A stretch of DNA of 64,000 nt from Nereocystis luetkeana (GCA_031213475.1 JARUPZ010000009.1:5923601-5987600), one strand, 5' to 3'. Numbered from the stretch's first letter, positions 10,502 to 22,215 are shown. The notes: generated from the sequence alone by a model not told the origin. Translations and numbers: made by a program.

Positions 10502-12010
10502 GTGGTGGTGATGTTTTTTCTTCTTAACCCCGACGCCGAGGAGTTCATCCCTCAGGCGGGACGGGTGCACCACCACAGCAGAGAGCGCTACGTGGGCAGC
10601 CGGTGGAGTGGAGAGGCTGCCCACAGCGTGGGTATGCATGCACGACAGGAAGGATGGGATTGTCGGCGTGGGTTGGGACGGCTGCACCAAGCCAACGTAA
10701 ACAAAGGCGCGTACCGGGCTACGAAATGGAGAGCCACCTTCGCCATAGTAGAGAAAAAAAAGAAAAAGAAAAAGAAAAAAAGAAGGCGGGGACGAGCCTC
10801 TCGTCGGCTGGTAAAGAAAGCAGCACGCAAGGCTCGTAAGAGACAGAAGGAGGCACATGTGACGGTAGTGACCTACAATGTGCGCACCCTGACTGTAAAG
10901 GGGGAGAACGGGTACGGACATGACGAGCGTATACTGGCGAAGGGACGGCAACTCGGCTGTGACTTCATTGGCCTGCAAGAAACTCGGAGGTCCGGCAGCA
11001 CGACGTTCCGTGCGGCAGGGTATCGCGTTTTCTGTTCAGGACAGGAAACAACAGCCACCAGGCAAGGGCTGTACGGAGTAGGCCAAGCTGTCAAGGAATC
11101 GTTGTGCAGTAAGTCTGTGTATACTCATCAGTTCGTTGACGAGCGGCTAATGTCTATGCGCTTTGAGCTGGCTGGCAAATGCGAGGCAGTCAATTTCGTT
11201 GTTGCGTATGCTCCAACTGATTGTACCAAGGACGCCGAACTGAAACTTATTTTCTGGCAGAAGCTGGTGTACTTGATGAAAAAAATCCCGACGAAAGAGT
11301 GTCTGTTTGTACTGATGGATGCCAACGCGCGAACTGGACAGAGGAAGGAAGGGTGCGGTGATGATGCAAGCAGAGTGCGGGGAGCGTATGGACGTGATGT
11401 TCGTCACGATAATGGCAGACGCCTCATGTCGTTCGCCACCAATTGCAAGTTAGCTCTCACCAACACGTTTTTCAGCACGCGCAAGGGTGGGATATCGCAT
11501 ACTCACAACGGCACCGGCCCGAATGACCGGAAGCGGATTGACTACATCCTAACCCGTCAAGTCCATCGACCTAGAGTACAAGATGCGAAAGTCGTCCCAC
11601 AGCCTCCTGCCCCAGCTAAGGCTGACTCAGACCACAACATCTTGTATATCAAAGTCCGACTCGGTGGTCATTTTGCGCCCAACAGACAAATACGCACACC
11701 GACGAAACGCCGAGAGTTCGACAGGCAGATTTTTATGTCCGATGGAAATGGTCGTGAACGAGTAGTCTCCAGGGTCATCTCCACTCTCAACCAGGCTATC
11801 CAGCCCCGTAATACGTCTGGTATGGTTAAGATTTTCACAACGGCTGTTATTGATGCGGTCGGAAAAGAGGTACCACCCCCTGCACGTCGCCACCGCAGAC
11901 ATGGATGGTGTGAGTCTGCCGAAACCTTGGCCGCATTCATGCCAGCATGGACAGCGAGGGAGAATGGACGACAACTCTTGCGTGCCCACCCCCGGGACAG
12001 AACCGCGTGA
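10502..12010 (+). pseudogene. LINE endonuclease region, APE/EEP type
   Basis: This 502-residue frame begins with a poorly conserved leader and a Lys/Arg-rich stretch (residues 85-115). The exonuclease-endonuclease-phosphatase domain follows at about 119-388. Catalytic motifs are intact: TYNVRTL (Asn126), GLQETR (Glu160), YAPTD (236-240), LMDANA (Asp273, Asn275), RIDYIL and SDH (376-378). This enzyme nicks target DNA to prime reverse transcription. The frame ends at TGA 12008-12010, after which the same frame continues, so the stop is a disabling mutation, not the natural end. The first ATG at 10502 may lie inside the 5' untranslated region; the true start is uncertain. Confidence 0.85.
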
Positions 12011-12046
12011 AAGACCCTGAGATCTGCGTGTGCGAACCTGCTGAAA

Positions 12047-12526
12047 GTGATTGCCTCAGGACTGCATGCGTACTTCGAAGCGTACCTTGCCGAAATCGAA
12101 CGACTCCTAGCGAAGAGCGACCAAAGAGGCTTTTACAAGCACCTTAAGAGTACGGTAGGATTGGAAGGGACTCAAGCGAGGAGCGAACAGTTCATTAGGG
12201 ACGAGGATGGCACGATCCTACGGGATAAGGTGCGAATTCGTGAAAGATGGGCGGGGTTTTACCACAAACTCTTGAACACGAAGTCGCTGAAACTCGCTCC
12301 CACGATCATCGACCTCTTGCCACCGCGACCGCCTAAACTGTCGCTTGAAGATGAACCATCCATAGACGAGATGACAGAAGCACTTAAGGGGATGTCGAAT
12401 TGGAAAGCTCTCGGGCCAGATGGTCTCCCGGTCGAACTCCTAAAGATCGACCACCCGGCATTCGCCCAGCGCTTTCACAACATCCTTGTCAATGTTTGGT
12501 TAACAGGAGAAGTCCCTCAGCAATGA
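12047..12526 (+). pseudogene. LINE linker and start of reverse transcriptase
   Basis: It is in the same frame as the endonuclease and reads through a charged linker into the RT start. The LSLEDEPSIDEMTEALKGM segment precedes NWKALGPDGLPVELLK, the classic LINE 'K(A/S)PGPDG(I/L)P' finger motif. The frame ends at TGA in VPQQ-stop-WKDA, where active relatives usually have a sense codon, and then continues in frame as [20 protein letters not shown]. This is the second of the element's two stops. Confidence 0.85.
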
Positions 12527-12625
12527 TGGAAAGATGCGATTATCAAGGTCCTTCACAAAAAGAAGGATCGAACTGACAGCAACAACTATAGAGGGATTTC
12601 GCTTGTTGCCCACGCAGGCAAAGCG

Positions 12626-13801
12626 TTGTTGAAAATCGTCGCGTCCCGCCTCAGCAACTACTGCGAGACCGAGGAACTACTCCCCGAGGAACAGTGCGGC
12701 TTCCGCCCCGCACGATCAACGATTGATATGTTGTTCGTCGTGTGCCGGCTGCAAGAGCTCGGACGACAGAGGAAAATCCCCTTATACGTGTGCTTCATCG
12801 ATCTGCAGAAAGCGTACGACTCTGTCGACCGAGAGCTGTTATGGAAGGTACTCACACCCTTTGGCGTACCAACCAAGATGCTGGGAATTATCCGTAATTT
12901 CCACGATGGCATGCGGGCTCGCGTGCGTACTGATGACGGCGAGCTCTCGGAATGGTTTGATGTCACGCAGGGGCTGCGGCAAGGCTGTGTACTATCACCG
13001 TTACTGTTCAACGTGTTCTTCGCTGCTGCGTTACACTTCGTAATAGTACGCTTCAGCCAAGACGAAGCCATTGTAAGGGATGTGGTCCAACTCTGTGAAG
13101 CTGGAGTAGTTCGAACAGAGAAGGAGGCGCCATTGTCGTGCGTGCGAAGGTCTGTATGGGGCATGTTGTACGCCGATGATGTAGGAATTGTCTCGAAGTC
13201 GGCTGAAGGCCTCGCAAAAATGGTGACAGTCATCGTGACTGTCTTCGAAGCAGCAGGCCTCACGGTGTCGGAAAAGAAGACTGAGACAATGGTCCTACAA
13301 ACACCAGACCAGACAACCCTCGCACCACCGCTCGTCATCGAAGCGGCAGGTCAGAGGTATAAGCAGACGACCCAGTTCTTATACCTAGGCGGCGTTATCC
13401 ACGAATACGCTGCGCTCTCGCTCGAAATCGACCGACAGATCCGCCTCATGCGAGCATGCCTCAAACGGTTCGGCCTGGAGTTGTATGATAGGACGACCGC
13501 CCCCCTTAGCCTTAAAGTCCGAATGCTGAAGGCCGAGGTGATTGAGACCCTGCTGTACGGGCGTGTGACGTGTACCCTCAGAGCGGAACACTTTGCAAAG
13601 CTTCGAACATCTCACCACCAAGTCCTGCTGCGAGTCATTGGCTTCCAGCGCCGACTTCATACTGACCATGCCACCCTCTCGTACGCGAAGGCCCTCAAGA
13701 TGACACGTTGCGAGAGCATCGAAACGACCATTCGTAAACGGCGGCTCTTCTTGCGGGGGGCGTGGCACGGCAAAGCAAGGAGCGATTACCCAGTCGGGTA
13801 A
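12626..13801 (+). pseudogene. LINE reverse transcriptase core
   Basis: This 391-residue frame contains RT motifs in order: ECGFRP-like [10 protein letters not shown] (23-32), [13 protein letters not shown] (57-69), [15 protein letters not shown] (115-129) and the catalytic YADD (182-185), followed by [12 protein letters not shown] and the [16 protein letters not shown] thumb segment. All key Asp residues are present. The last part ([11 protein letters not shown]) is out of frame relative to relatives. A shift near 13755-13765 moves the true C-terminus ([10 protein letters not shown]) into the next frame. Confidence 0.9.
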
Positions 13802-14247
13802 TGTTCGGGACGATAACTGGTGGGGAGAACCTGAGACCAGGCGGACAGTGTAAGACTTGGCATAGATGCATAGTCGAAGACCTTAGGGAGTGCCGAGCCA
13901 CCGAAGGGTCAACGGAAGTTGCCCCCTTGGTGTTTGGAGTTGAGACCGCGTTGTGGTCCACTGCAGCCAAAACTGCGGGGAAGTGTTACCGGGGGGTCCT
14001 TGAAGCAGCCGAACGGTTCATGGTGAGGTGGCACGAAGCTGAGGCTGAGATGAGTAGGCAGCGCCGTGCCTCCGCCGAGGATGGTGCCCAAGGGAACGGG
14101 GGGGGAGGGGGCAACAGCAGAAGTGGCAGAAAGCCCGACCGAGGGAATGCGGAGAGGGGGGGGAACAGGAGGGGTAGGAGGGAAACGGCGGTAGACGAAA
14201 GTAGGAACGAGATGGCAGACAGGGTATCAAGGCACCCAGTCGACTAG
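13762..14247 (+). pseudogene. LINE C-terminal region in a shifted frame
   Basis: This frame continues the LINE product with [11 protein letters not shown], then the region equivalent to the W-E-D-L-x-E-F segment of the copy at 47 kb, then a Gly/Arg-rich tail. The 47-kb LINE has LPKRGYVWGD / MFGEMVGGKGYSGG at the same place, which identifies this as the genuine C-terminus. The tail is low in complexity and ends with RHPVD. Confidence 0.75.
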
Positions 14248-14911
14248 AAAGTAGAACATGACCATACTACTAGTTAGTGCTACAAACCGGTGTAGCTGGT
14301 TCGAACGTGATCTTCCCTGGTCTTCTCTCCTTGTTTTTTTTTTTTTTTTCTTTCTTGCGCTGATTTTCATGTTTTTTTTTTCTCTTCCTCTTCCTTTTCT
14401 GATTGATAAGCCGTACTGAAGGAGCCGTGTGGCGTGGTTGGAAGACGAACCTGCTCTGCTCGTTTCGTATTGTCTGACGCCAAGGGGCTGGGCATAGTTG
14501 ACGAACGCAGGGCAGAGACGGCAGTCTGGGTAGCAAGGTACCAGGCGGATTAGCAAGGAGAACCTGGCTATACTACTCGTACCACAAGCTGCTGCCGTCA
14601 CGTGGAAGGTGCTTTGGGCTTTGGTCTGCCTGTTATTTCCCCTTTGTTATTTTTCCTTGTTACTTTTTCCCTTGGTTCTTTGTCTTACTCTGTTTACAAG
14701 CAGTGGTGTTTTTTCCATTTTGTTTTTTTTTTCTTCTTTTCTCGAGCTCGTTCTTTTTCAAGTGTTGGCCACATCGCCTGCGGGGGGGGGGGCAAGACAG
14801 ATTGTTTCTCTTAGATTTTGCTTTCATTTTTCTTCTTTTTCTCTTTCGATTTGTCTACCTTGTTTTTGCTTTCTCTTTGATTGTTTCTTTTCGTTTCACT
14901 ATTTCATAGAT

Positions 14912-15130
14912 TGCGTATGTCGTGCCTGTCGTATCTAGTATGATGACAGGGCTTTGCATTGCCCACTGCAGTGCACACTGCATGCGTGGCAACGTAGTAT
15001 CTCTGTGGTGTAGCTTTGTGACCACATAACTTGTATATCTTCTAGGATTGAAGAATCGGCACGGACACTGGTTGTGCTGGATGTTTGACGGGTAGAATGA
15101 ACGGTTTAATGTGAAGAACACACGCACAAG
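14912..15130 (+). repeat. Dispersed repeat R1, copy 1
   Basis: This segment starts near CGTGCCTGTCGTATC and ends near GGTTTAATGTGAAGAACAC. It is closely similar to 16857-17055 and more distantly to 29440-29690. A shared core reads GGCACGGACACTGGTTGTGC followed by TGGATG and a CGGGTAGA block. It has no coding capacity. It abuts the 3' end of the LINE. Confidence 0.75.
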
Positions 15131-16320
15131 GTATATATATACACTTCCGTTCCCCTCGTTGCCTCGGCAAGGAATGCTGCGAGGCATGCCCTATCAGGCT
15201 AATAGCGAGTGGGGTAGGTCTTTCTGGCGGGTGTAAGGCCGGACTCACCCTCAAGGAGTGATACCTTCTTGCTGCTGCCTGTGGCCGCGAGGCTCAGGCG
15301 GCAGTAGAGTTGGGTCGTACGTGGTGCGTCAGGCACGGAGACCTACGATTCGCGCGTCTTTTTAGGCAGCTGCGGCAGAGCAGCAATGCTCAATCGGGGG
15401 GTCCGTGCGCGGAGGCAGGCGCCACCACAGGCCACACTACGGCACAGTCTATTGCGCCGGTAGGAGGCTGGATTCGACGACGAGGGAGGAGGGAGACTGA
15501 GCGTCGACGTGCGGGGAAGAGACGGATTGACCTCCCCCTGCGCGAGACTTTTTATTTCCCAGATCAGAACCGCAAGTGCGAGGAGCATTTTGTTTTTCAG
15601 GATGACGGAGAAAGGGAAACGACTGGAAGGGAATGGCAACGAGTGCACGCGCAAAGGAGCGGGTGGATTGGGCCAAGGCGATGATGCGGCCATGAAGAGC
15701 GGCAGGAAGACGGTGCATGAAGACCCATGATTTGCGCGAACACTATCATCACGAGAGAAGCAGTCATAGTTTGTTTTTCCCTGGTATTGTTTTTCACGAG
15801 GCAGAATAGTATCTACCGGTACTCGTCACTGGTCTTCGTAGTTTAACGAGTTGTATACCCTTCAAGGGGAATGACCTACGCAAATATCAGGGACGTGGAA
15901 TCATAACTGAGCTGCACCTTTTTGTGTCAGACAGTCCAGGAAGAGATGGCGATCGTTGATATTCGTGTGGTAGTAAGGTTCGATTGCTCCTTTTTTCACT
16001 GCATATCCGCGAGTCTTCACTCTGACAGCACTCCAGATAGCAGGCAGGTGTGTTCCTCTTTCGTTTTCACGACTACCGTGCGTTTCGTACGGTGCAGGCA
16101 GCACTTCAGACAGCATCCGCTGTAGTCAGCAGCCACGAGTTGGTTAGTGGTGGGAACGGGGGTACTCTTCTATATTATAGTTGAGAGGATATACCCGCGG
16201 CCATGTTAGTTCAGTTTTGCACATTGGTTTTATCTTGTGTGCGCTTTTTCCGTCTCGTGTATTTTGAGGCAGCCGAATTTTCGATTTTTTTTTTGTTTTT
16301 CGGATCTTCCTAGGGCTCCA
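15131..16320. other. Mixed sequence, one GC-rich open frame, no recognised gene
   Basis: A 124-codon plus-strand frame (15310-15684) is Arg/Gly-rich (IRRRGRRETERRRAGKRRID), similar in composition to LINE tails but not matched to anything specific. The rest has no feature I can support. Confidence 0.3.
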
Positions 16321-16367
16321 GCACCTTTGTGTGACCACGGACTCCTTCGTCAGAGAGTTAATGTGAG

Positions 16368-16434
<67 letters not shown>
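16368..16434. repeat. (AAC)n followed by (AT)n microsatellite
   Basis: An uninterrupted AAC tract (about 16 units) runs directly into an AT tract (about 9 units). It is preceded by GAGTTAATGTGAG, the sequence that also precedes AAC tracts in the 46-kb repeats, so the tract is attached to a repeat family and is not placed at random. Confidence 0.9.
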
Positions 16435-16435
<1 letters not shown>

Positions 16436-16856
16436 CTTGGGGTTTCTGTCAAAATCAGGTATAACTGGCCACGGTTCGGCCAAAATCAGTTACATTCTAA
16501 AAACAAGACCGAAAACGCCCGAGGAGCCTTGCTGTTGGCCAGGCTGACATCGAAACTGATTATAGCTCGAACAGGCCAAGGTGTGCAATGTTTTTTTTCT
16601 ATTCTGTCCAAGTTTCAACTGATTTTATCAAACTTTGAACCAACCAGTCAAAGAGGCCATACGTGCACTGTTTTCTCTCTCCATATGCGTCTGCCCTCCC
16701 ACGGTCGAATTTTTTTTGTACTAACGTATTTACGCTGTATGTACTCGTACGTTGTACGTGAAAGTACGTATTTACGTATGCATACATGCTTTCTCTAATG
16801 GTTTCACTTTTCTTCGTTGGGGTGGGCGACGTGCTGCAGTTGCCAATAGTTGTTGT

Positions 16857-17055
16857 GATGTGTACATGCCATTGCATTGCCCACTGCAGTGCTTACTGCA
16901 TACGTGGCTACCAGGTACGTAGTAGTATCTCTGTGGCGTAGCTTTGTGACCACAAAACGTGAATCTCTTCTAGGATTGAAGAATCTGCACGGACACTGGT
17001 TGTGCTGGATGTCGACGGGTTGAAAGAACGGTTTGTGAAGAACACACACACTCTA
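16857..17055 (+). repeat. Dispersed repeat R1, copy 2
   Basis: This is a close relative of copy 1: CCACTGCAGTG, ATCTCTGTGG, TAGCTTTGTGACCACA, TTCTAGGATTGAAGAATC and GTTGTGCTGGATG are shared. It has the TACCAGGTA motif as a small insertion (16909-16917) not present in copy 1. Confidence 0.75.
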
Positions 17056-17124
17056 GAGTCTGCTGTGTTGTTTTCTATGTTCACAGCGGTCTACACAGCA
17101 ACATGGTATTTATCTGCAGCACCC

Positions 17125-17850
17125 CGCGTAGAGGTGGGCTCAGGTTTGGTAGTTCAAGACTAATTCGTGCCGAGCTCGCTGTTCCGCGAGGACGGTCTTG
17201 AGGATTTCAAGCTGTCAAGGGGACGGCGCCAGACTAAATACCAACCTCGCCCCCCCCTTGTCGTGGCAAAAAGAACGGGAGCCATTAATAGGGACTCTCT
17301 GCGGGTCCAAGTGGAGTCCGTGGCATCGAAACACTCAAGGAGACACAACGATTTAGATTTTGGTGTGGAATGCATATTTTTTACCGGACTGTCATTAACA
17401 GAACACCGCTCGTGGTGCGCAGTTTTCTTGGTTTTAGTATATATATACCGGATTTTGTCTGAAACGGATCAGGTATAACTGACTTAAATTTAGCATTCAC
17501 CCTATATATACACATACCTAGGTAGGACGATTCCACGTTTTGTTCTTCAGAATGTACGATGTTCTTATGTTTCCAAACGGAGTTTTTTTACTCCAAGGCG
17601 TGGACAAGCACTGCAGTTCGTCCGCCCCGGTCCGCGTTGAGGGGGTCTCAGGTTTGGTACTGAAAGACAACCTCATACTTATCAGGCCCTTCCCCGAGGA
17701 TGGTCGAAAAGCGCGGTAAAGCTGGCAACGCGAAGTGGTGTGCCAGAATATATTTTCTTGGCGCTCTCATCGTGGCCAAACAAAACGAAGCCTTGTGACC
17801 TCTGCAGGTACAAATGGAGCCAGTGGTACCCATACTCGTGTCCGTGATGT
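17125..17850 (+). repeat. Diverged tandem duplication, about 510-bp period
   Basis: Segments 17125-17330 and 17635-17850 share several blocks in the same order: a (G)AGG...GGGCTCAGGTTTGGTA block, a GACAACCT-like block, a CATCGTGGCCAAA-like block and a TGCGGGTCCAAGTGGAG-like block. They are heavily diverged, so the duplication is old. A CGGATTTTGTCTGAAACGG segment between them also recurs around 16437-16470 and 18210-18235 in variant form. Confidence 0.5.
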
Positions 17851-17913
17851 TCAGGCGTTCAGGCGCGTTCCGGTTGTAGCGAATCTTCGTGGGGCATTGG
17901 GTGGATCTTAACG

Positions 17914-18164
17914 AGGACTGTTTTTCAGTTATTCTCGGCATTTATTCCCCCGAAATTTCGGTATTTTCTAGTGGGAAAAATACAGGAAATATATACCGAA
18001 ATATCGGGAAAATACCGAAAAAAACTGAAAAACACTCATCGCTAGCCCTGTTATCTATGTGGTTTTCGGCATTTTCCCGATGTTTCGGTATTCCATGTTT
18101 TTTTCCTAAAAGGATATACCGCATTTTCGGCGAAATGCCAAAAAAAGACCTGAAAAACAGCCCC
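17914..18164. mobile_element. 251-bp foldback MITE with 5-bp target duplication
   Basis: The ends are inverted repeats, GGACTGTTTTTCAG at the left and GGGGCTGTTTTTCAG (minus strand) at the right, followed on each side by GGCATTT-like blocks. TAACG flanks both ends (17909-17913 and 18165-18169) and looks like a 5-bp target-site duplication. The interior is a series of TTTCGGTATTTT-type blocks in both orientations, so the element folds back on itself. There is no transposase. The superfamily is not assigned. Confidence 0.65.
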
Positions 18165-18469
18165 TAACGTTTGTGGAGGACGTTTGATACTGGAACTGGT
18201 ATATAGCTGATTTCGACCGATATGGATCAGGTATAGCAAAATTTGGCAACAAACAGGCTTTTTTAGTATAGTTTAGGTAATGTCCTTTGTATCTACCTCT
18301 GATGCCTTTGTTTTCGATGTTCTTCTGTTTGCGGAGGCGCATTGTAAACACTCGGCGGTAATGCGAGCACCACCATCACTAATTATTGCAGAAAAACTTG
18401 GTGATATTTCCGTGTCGCAATACTTTTTTGAGTGAAGACCCAGATGTTTGGAGGGTTTTGATTCATCTC

Positions 18470-19340
18470 GAGAAGGCCCGGGGCGAGGGCGGTGTGAAGG
18501 TTGACCCCCTAACTTGTGTACGGACCGCGGTATTGGCTATGCTGTACGCTGACGACGCAGACATTGTTCCTGAGTCGACCGAAGGCCTTGCGAAGGTCAT
18601 AACCGTCATTCCGACTGTTTTCGGGTGTCAGGCCTCATCGTATCCGAAGGGAAAACGCAGACCATCTTGCTGCGGACACCGAATCAGGCACCTTACACCT
18701 AATCGCTCGTCCTCGCAGCAGCGAGGCAGATGTATAGACAGACTATTCTGTTTTCGTACCAGGAACGTACTGTCGCAAACAAACGCTGACAACATGCCAG
18801 ATATCACTCGACGGATACGACTCGCGAGGGGATGCTACTATAGGTTCAAACGGAAGCTGTGTGTGATATGGAATATCTATCGTTCATTCTAATTGTGTGC
18901 TTTCGGAATACTAACGTGATGGAGACCCTTCGGTACTGGTACGTGACGTGGACTCTTTTGGCCAGGAGTGGTTCGCTGAGCTCAGAACGGTACACCACAC
19001 ACTCCTCCTACGGAACATTAATTGGTGTCCATCGACGAGAACGCACGCCAAGGCCCTCAAAATAGCGCAATGCGATAGCGTTGAGGCCATCATACGGAAT
19101 TGACGCCTCTATTTTGCGGGGGCCGGGAACCAGGCCGACCGGGAAATAACTGAGCCGAATATTTAGCAGATAGATGTCGTCATTGTTTTTCGAGCCACCC
19201 GGGGGTCCGCGAGAAGATTTTCTGTTCGAGATAGATCCGGTGCTATGGTCGAGGGCGGGCAAGAAGAGAGGGAAGTGGTACCTGGGGGTCGTCGAAGCGG
19301 CCGACTGTTTTCATGGCGAGGCACCACCGGGACAAGGCAC
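18470..19340 (+). mobile_element. Second LINE fragment, heavily decayed RT
   Basis: Pieces of the RT C-terminal half are recognisable: VRTAVLAMLYADDADIVPES around 18520-18580, then TEGLAKVITVIPTVFG, matching the same region of the LINE at 13.2 kb. Further on, a KRGKWYLGVVEAAD segment near 19260-19310 corresponds to AGKCYRGVLEAAERF of that element. Frame is lost several times between these islands. No endonuclease or N-terminal RT motifs are seen, so the copy is 5' truncated. It is closer to the 10.4-kb LINE than to the 47-kb one. Confidence 0.75.
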
Positions 19341-19879
19341 AGAGCGGGCGGCTGCACCATGCAGCCCAGGACGTCACGAACAAGGGCAGAAGGGAAGGAA
19401 GGAAGAGGGGGGGGGGGGGGGCAGCCGAACTGATAGAGTTGTGGACGAATGCACAAACCAACAATAGATCGGGTGGCTAGGTATCGGTCCGCCACTATCG
19501 CTCTTACACAGTCTGTTGCCGGAATATCTGCCTCCTTCGTGTTGCTTCGTTTGTGCAGCAGATATCTGTCCTTGCTGAGTACGTACGAGGTATCCTTTAC
19601 GTGTAGCAGCCATAATATTGAACTCTTTGCGTAACTGTGAGGTATGTTTTCTTTCTTGCGTATTTTACGTTTTTATGTATTTCGGTTTTTTTCTGGTGTT
19701 GCTTGTGTTGTCGTCTTATCGTACCCGATACACTGGCATTTCACTCGATTAACACTCCAATATGCGATTTTTAATTATTATTATCCCCCTTGCCATTCGA
19801 CCATGTTCAGCATGAATTTATTGTTTTTTGGTATTATTCTGACTCACAGTCTCCGAGCGCAGGATCCATATATCTCTAG

Positions 19880-19951
19880 AATAATAGAGGATCAGTACGG
19901 ACTCTAATTCTTTTTTTGCAGCTTGGTAAAAAGGACGATTCAATGTGAAGA

Positions 19952-20015
<64 letters not shown>

Positions 20016-20020
20016 AACAA
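19880..20020 (+). repeat. R1 tail with (AAC)n tract
   Basis: The end of an R1 copy (GATCAGTACGGACTC, then GACGATTCAATGTGAAGA) runs straight into about 22 AAC units (19953-20020). R1 copies at 15.1 and 17.0 kb end at the equivalent place in ACACAC-type sequence instead. Confidence 0.65.
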
Positions 20021-20537
20021 TACGGTTGGTCCACGCATAAGTTCTATTTGGAAACCTGGTGCCGGTTGTTTCTCCGTATTTTTTGGGAATCGACAAAATG
20101 AACAAAGGGCTTCAGAATTCATTGCGGCCGAGAGGAGTCCAAACCCGGTTTTGAAAATAAGCACTATACCTGGTACATGTATTTAAAAACCATATTGGGA
20201 AATATTACCGGGATATCATCCCGATATTATGTTGAAACCAAATATTCAAACGGAATTCAACTCACAGACGACGCCCAACGCATACCTGACGAGAAGAGCC
20301 ACGAATATTTCATCTTGTATTTTTTTCCGCCTTGCGACCCCAACTATTTCTCGCTCAAATTTGTCAAGTTGTAAGGGGAAACAAAGTTTGAACTGTGGGG
20401 ATGAGATACACCGAAATCCGTTGCCAACTTGGTTTTGAAACCCTTGGACACTTCTTGCGAGAAAGAATGACCCATATTGGGAGGGGGGAGAAAACAACGA
20501 TTTTTTTTCGCGTTTTGTTTCTCGTATAAGACCTATA

Positions 20538-20775
20538 TGCTAAAGGTACAGCGAAGTTGCAATAAAAAGTTTGAATTTCAAAGATACCCGCCAACAAAAT
20601 CAGAACACGCTTCCTATGGGCCACCTTAAAAAAACAAAGTTCCTAAAATACCTGATAGCTATGCCAATGGTACAGCGACGTTTTAATAAAAAGGTTGAAT
20701 TTCTAAGATACCCGCCAAAAAAAATCAGAACACGCTTTCTATGGGCCACGAAAAAAAAAAAAAGTTCCTAACTTC
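20538..20775 (+). repeat. Tandem pair of about 110-bp repeats
   Basis: Units 20539-20647 and 20662-20772 share GGTACAGCGA, AGATACCCGCCAA, AATCAGAACACGCTT and CTATGGGCCAC blocks, then an A-run and AGTTCCTAA. A hairpin, CCGATGTT-CGGCC-AACATCGG (20806-20826), lies just downstream. Confidence 0.8.
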
Positions 20776-21357
20776 TAGAAAAACCCGAAAAAAAACAATC
20801 TGGGACCGATGTTCGGCCAACATCGGGTTGAGAAAAAATCAGGCCGATGTTTGGTTCGAAGCGGCGAGATTCCGAGTCCTCGACATTCATCGATCAACAA
20901 AACCAACGATTGCGTCATGAATCCTGAACGGAGTGCGCTCGTTAGGGGCTCCGACACACCCCAGGGCCAATGTCTTCACACCATGGCCGGTGTCATGCGG
21001 CGGGAGCTGACCAGGCGTATCATAAAAAAACATTTGGCCGCTGGTTTGCACAAAACACAAGGCAAAATTTCTCCAACTAAATGTCTCGAATGACAAAAAA
21101 TATACTTTTTTTCAGGTTTGGGAGGATACCGTAGGACGCCGCCGGCAAGCTCTCGCCCCCTAGACCATGGATCCGCCTGATATCTTCGAGGCCGTCATCT
21201 ATACTCGTTGGGCTTGCCAGATACCGAGTGGGTTGGCCGTGGACTGAGTCTATGTCGAGATCGAGCGTCAATCGTCGCACGAGCTGGATTCGATCACCGT
21301 GTTGACAATTTGCGACCAGAAAACAACAAATTGCGCAGCCTGCAGCCGTTGTTTGTG

Positions 21358-21382
21358 AAAAAAAAAAAAAAAAAAAAAAAAA
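21358..21382. repeat. Poly-A tract, 25 A
   Basis: An uninterrupted A run. It could be the tail of a retrotransposed sequence on the plus strand, but the upstream 300 bases show no recognisable LINE or processed gene. Confidence 0.7.
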
Positions 21383-21489
21383 CAATTCCCCACAGCGGTG
21401 GTACGAGTAAATTTCCGTCTGTTTTTTTAAAGCGATATATTTGAAAACAAACTTTTGAACTTCGCGTTTCCATTGGCATACTATATAGA

Positions 21490-22215
21490 TAGGCCTAATG
21501 TATATTTGAATATCTATGTATTATAGTCGGTGCCATAGTATCCCGCATGACCTGGAAATACCGGATTTACAGGACGAGGAATAAGACAATTTTGTGTTCG
21601 TGTGTTTCACTGTATGTGGTACAACATATATCTCTGTATCATAATCGGTGTCATACTCTCTAACACGACCTGAAAATACCGGATTTGGGGGAAAATGTTT
21701 GTGATTTATGTGTTTTATTCACTGTCTGTGGTAAAACACAATATATGTGTATCATAATCAATGTCAAACTTATCTCCACCATGAAGCGAAAATCCCGGAT
21801 GTCATGTGAGAGAAGAAAAGGAACGAGCCAGATTTGGGCTTGTGCTTTCTTCACATTTTTGTTTTTAACATCACTTTTATTTCCAGCCTGCTGTAGTTCG
21901 TAGTAGGTTTTCTTCCCTCGCCGAAAACCAGCACAAGCCGTGGTCATAGGTCTTGTCCCTTCGCCCCCCCGGTGCATCCCTTTCTTTATATGAATGTATG
22001 TGGTAGAACAGAATATCTATGTATTATTGTATGTATGATATCACGATCGGTTTCATCCTATCTTCACCATGATCAGAAATGCCCGGAATTGGGGCGGGGG
22101 GGGGACTCCGCTTTCTGCATGTGTTTTCCACGCTGTAATACGTGTGCAAAGTATTCTATTTATCAGTATACCGGACATGGTGTCATCCTTTTCGGCATGA
22201 CCGGGTTGCCGCGAA
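21490..22215 (+). repeat. Diverged tandem array, about 120-bp period
   Basis: Around five units share CTGTATGTGGTA, AATATCTATGTATTAT, ATCGGTGTCAT and GAAATACCGGATTTG blocks in the same order (about 21500, 21620, 21740, 21990, 22130). Units are strongly diverged, and a partial R3-like segment (AAGCCGTGGTCATAGGTCT) interrupts at about 21930-21970. Confidence 0.65.

Larger units (their letters stand above)
10440..14910 (+). mobile_element. Near full-length non-LTR retrotransposon (LINE), decayed
   Basis: It encodes an APE-type endonuclease followed by a reverse transcriptase and a C-terminal basic tail, then a T/C-rich 3' untranslated region (14250-14905) with oligo-T stretches. All coding parts from 10502 to about 13755 lie in one frame, interrupted by TGA at 12008-12010 and TGA at 12524-12526; the end continues in another frame from about 13760. 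It is thus inactive but structurally complete. No RNase H or LTR is seen. The exact 5' end is uncertain; the 3' limit is set by the start of an R1 repeat at about 14912. No poly-A tail or clear target duplication was found. The clade (RTE- or CR1-like) is undecided. Confidence 0.85.

Noticed and set aside
10415-10978. 187-codon minus-strand open frame
   Set aside because: It is the antisense shadow of the LINE leader and endonuclease start, with phenylalanine runs mirroring the A-rich Lys stretch.
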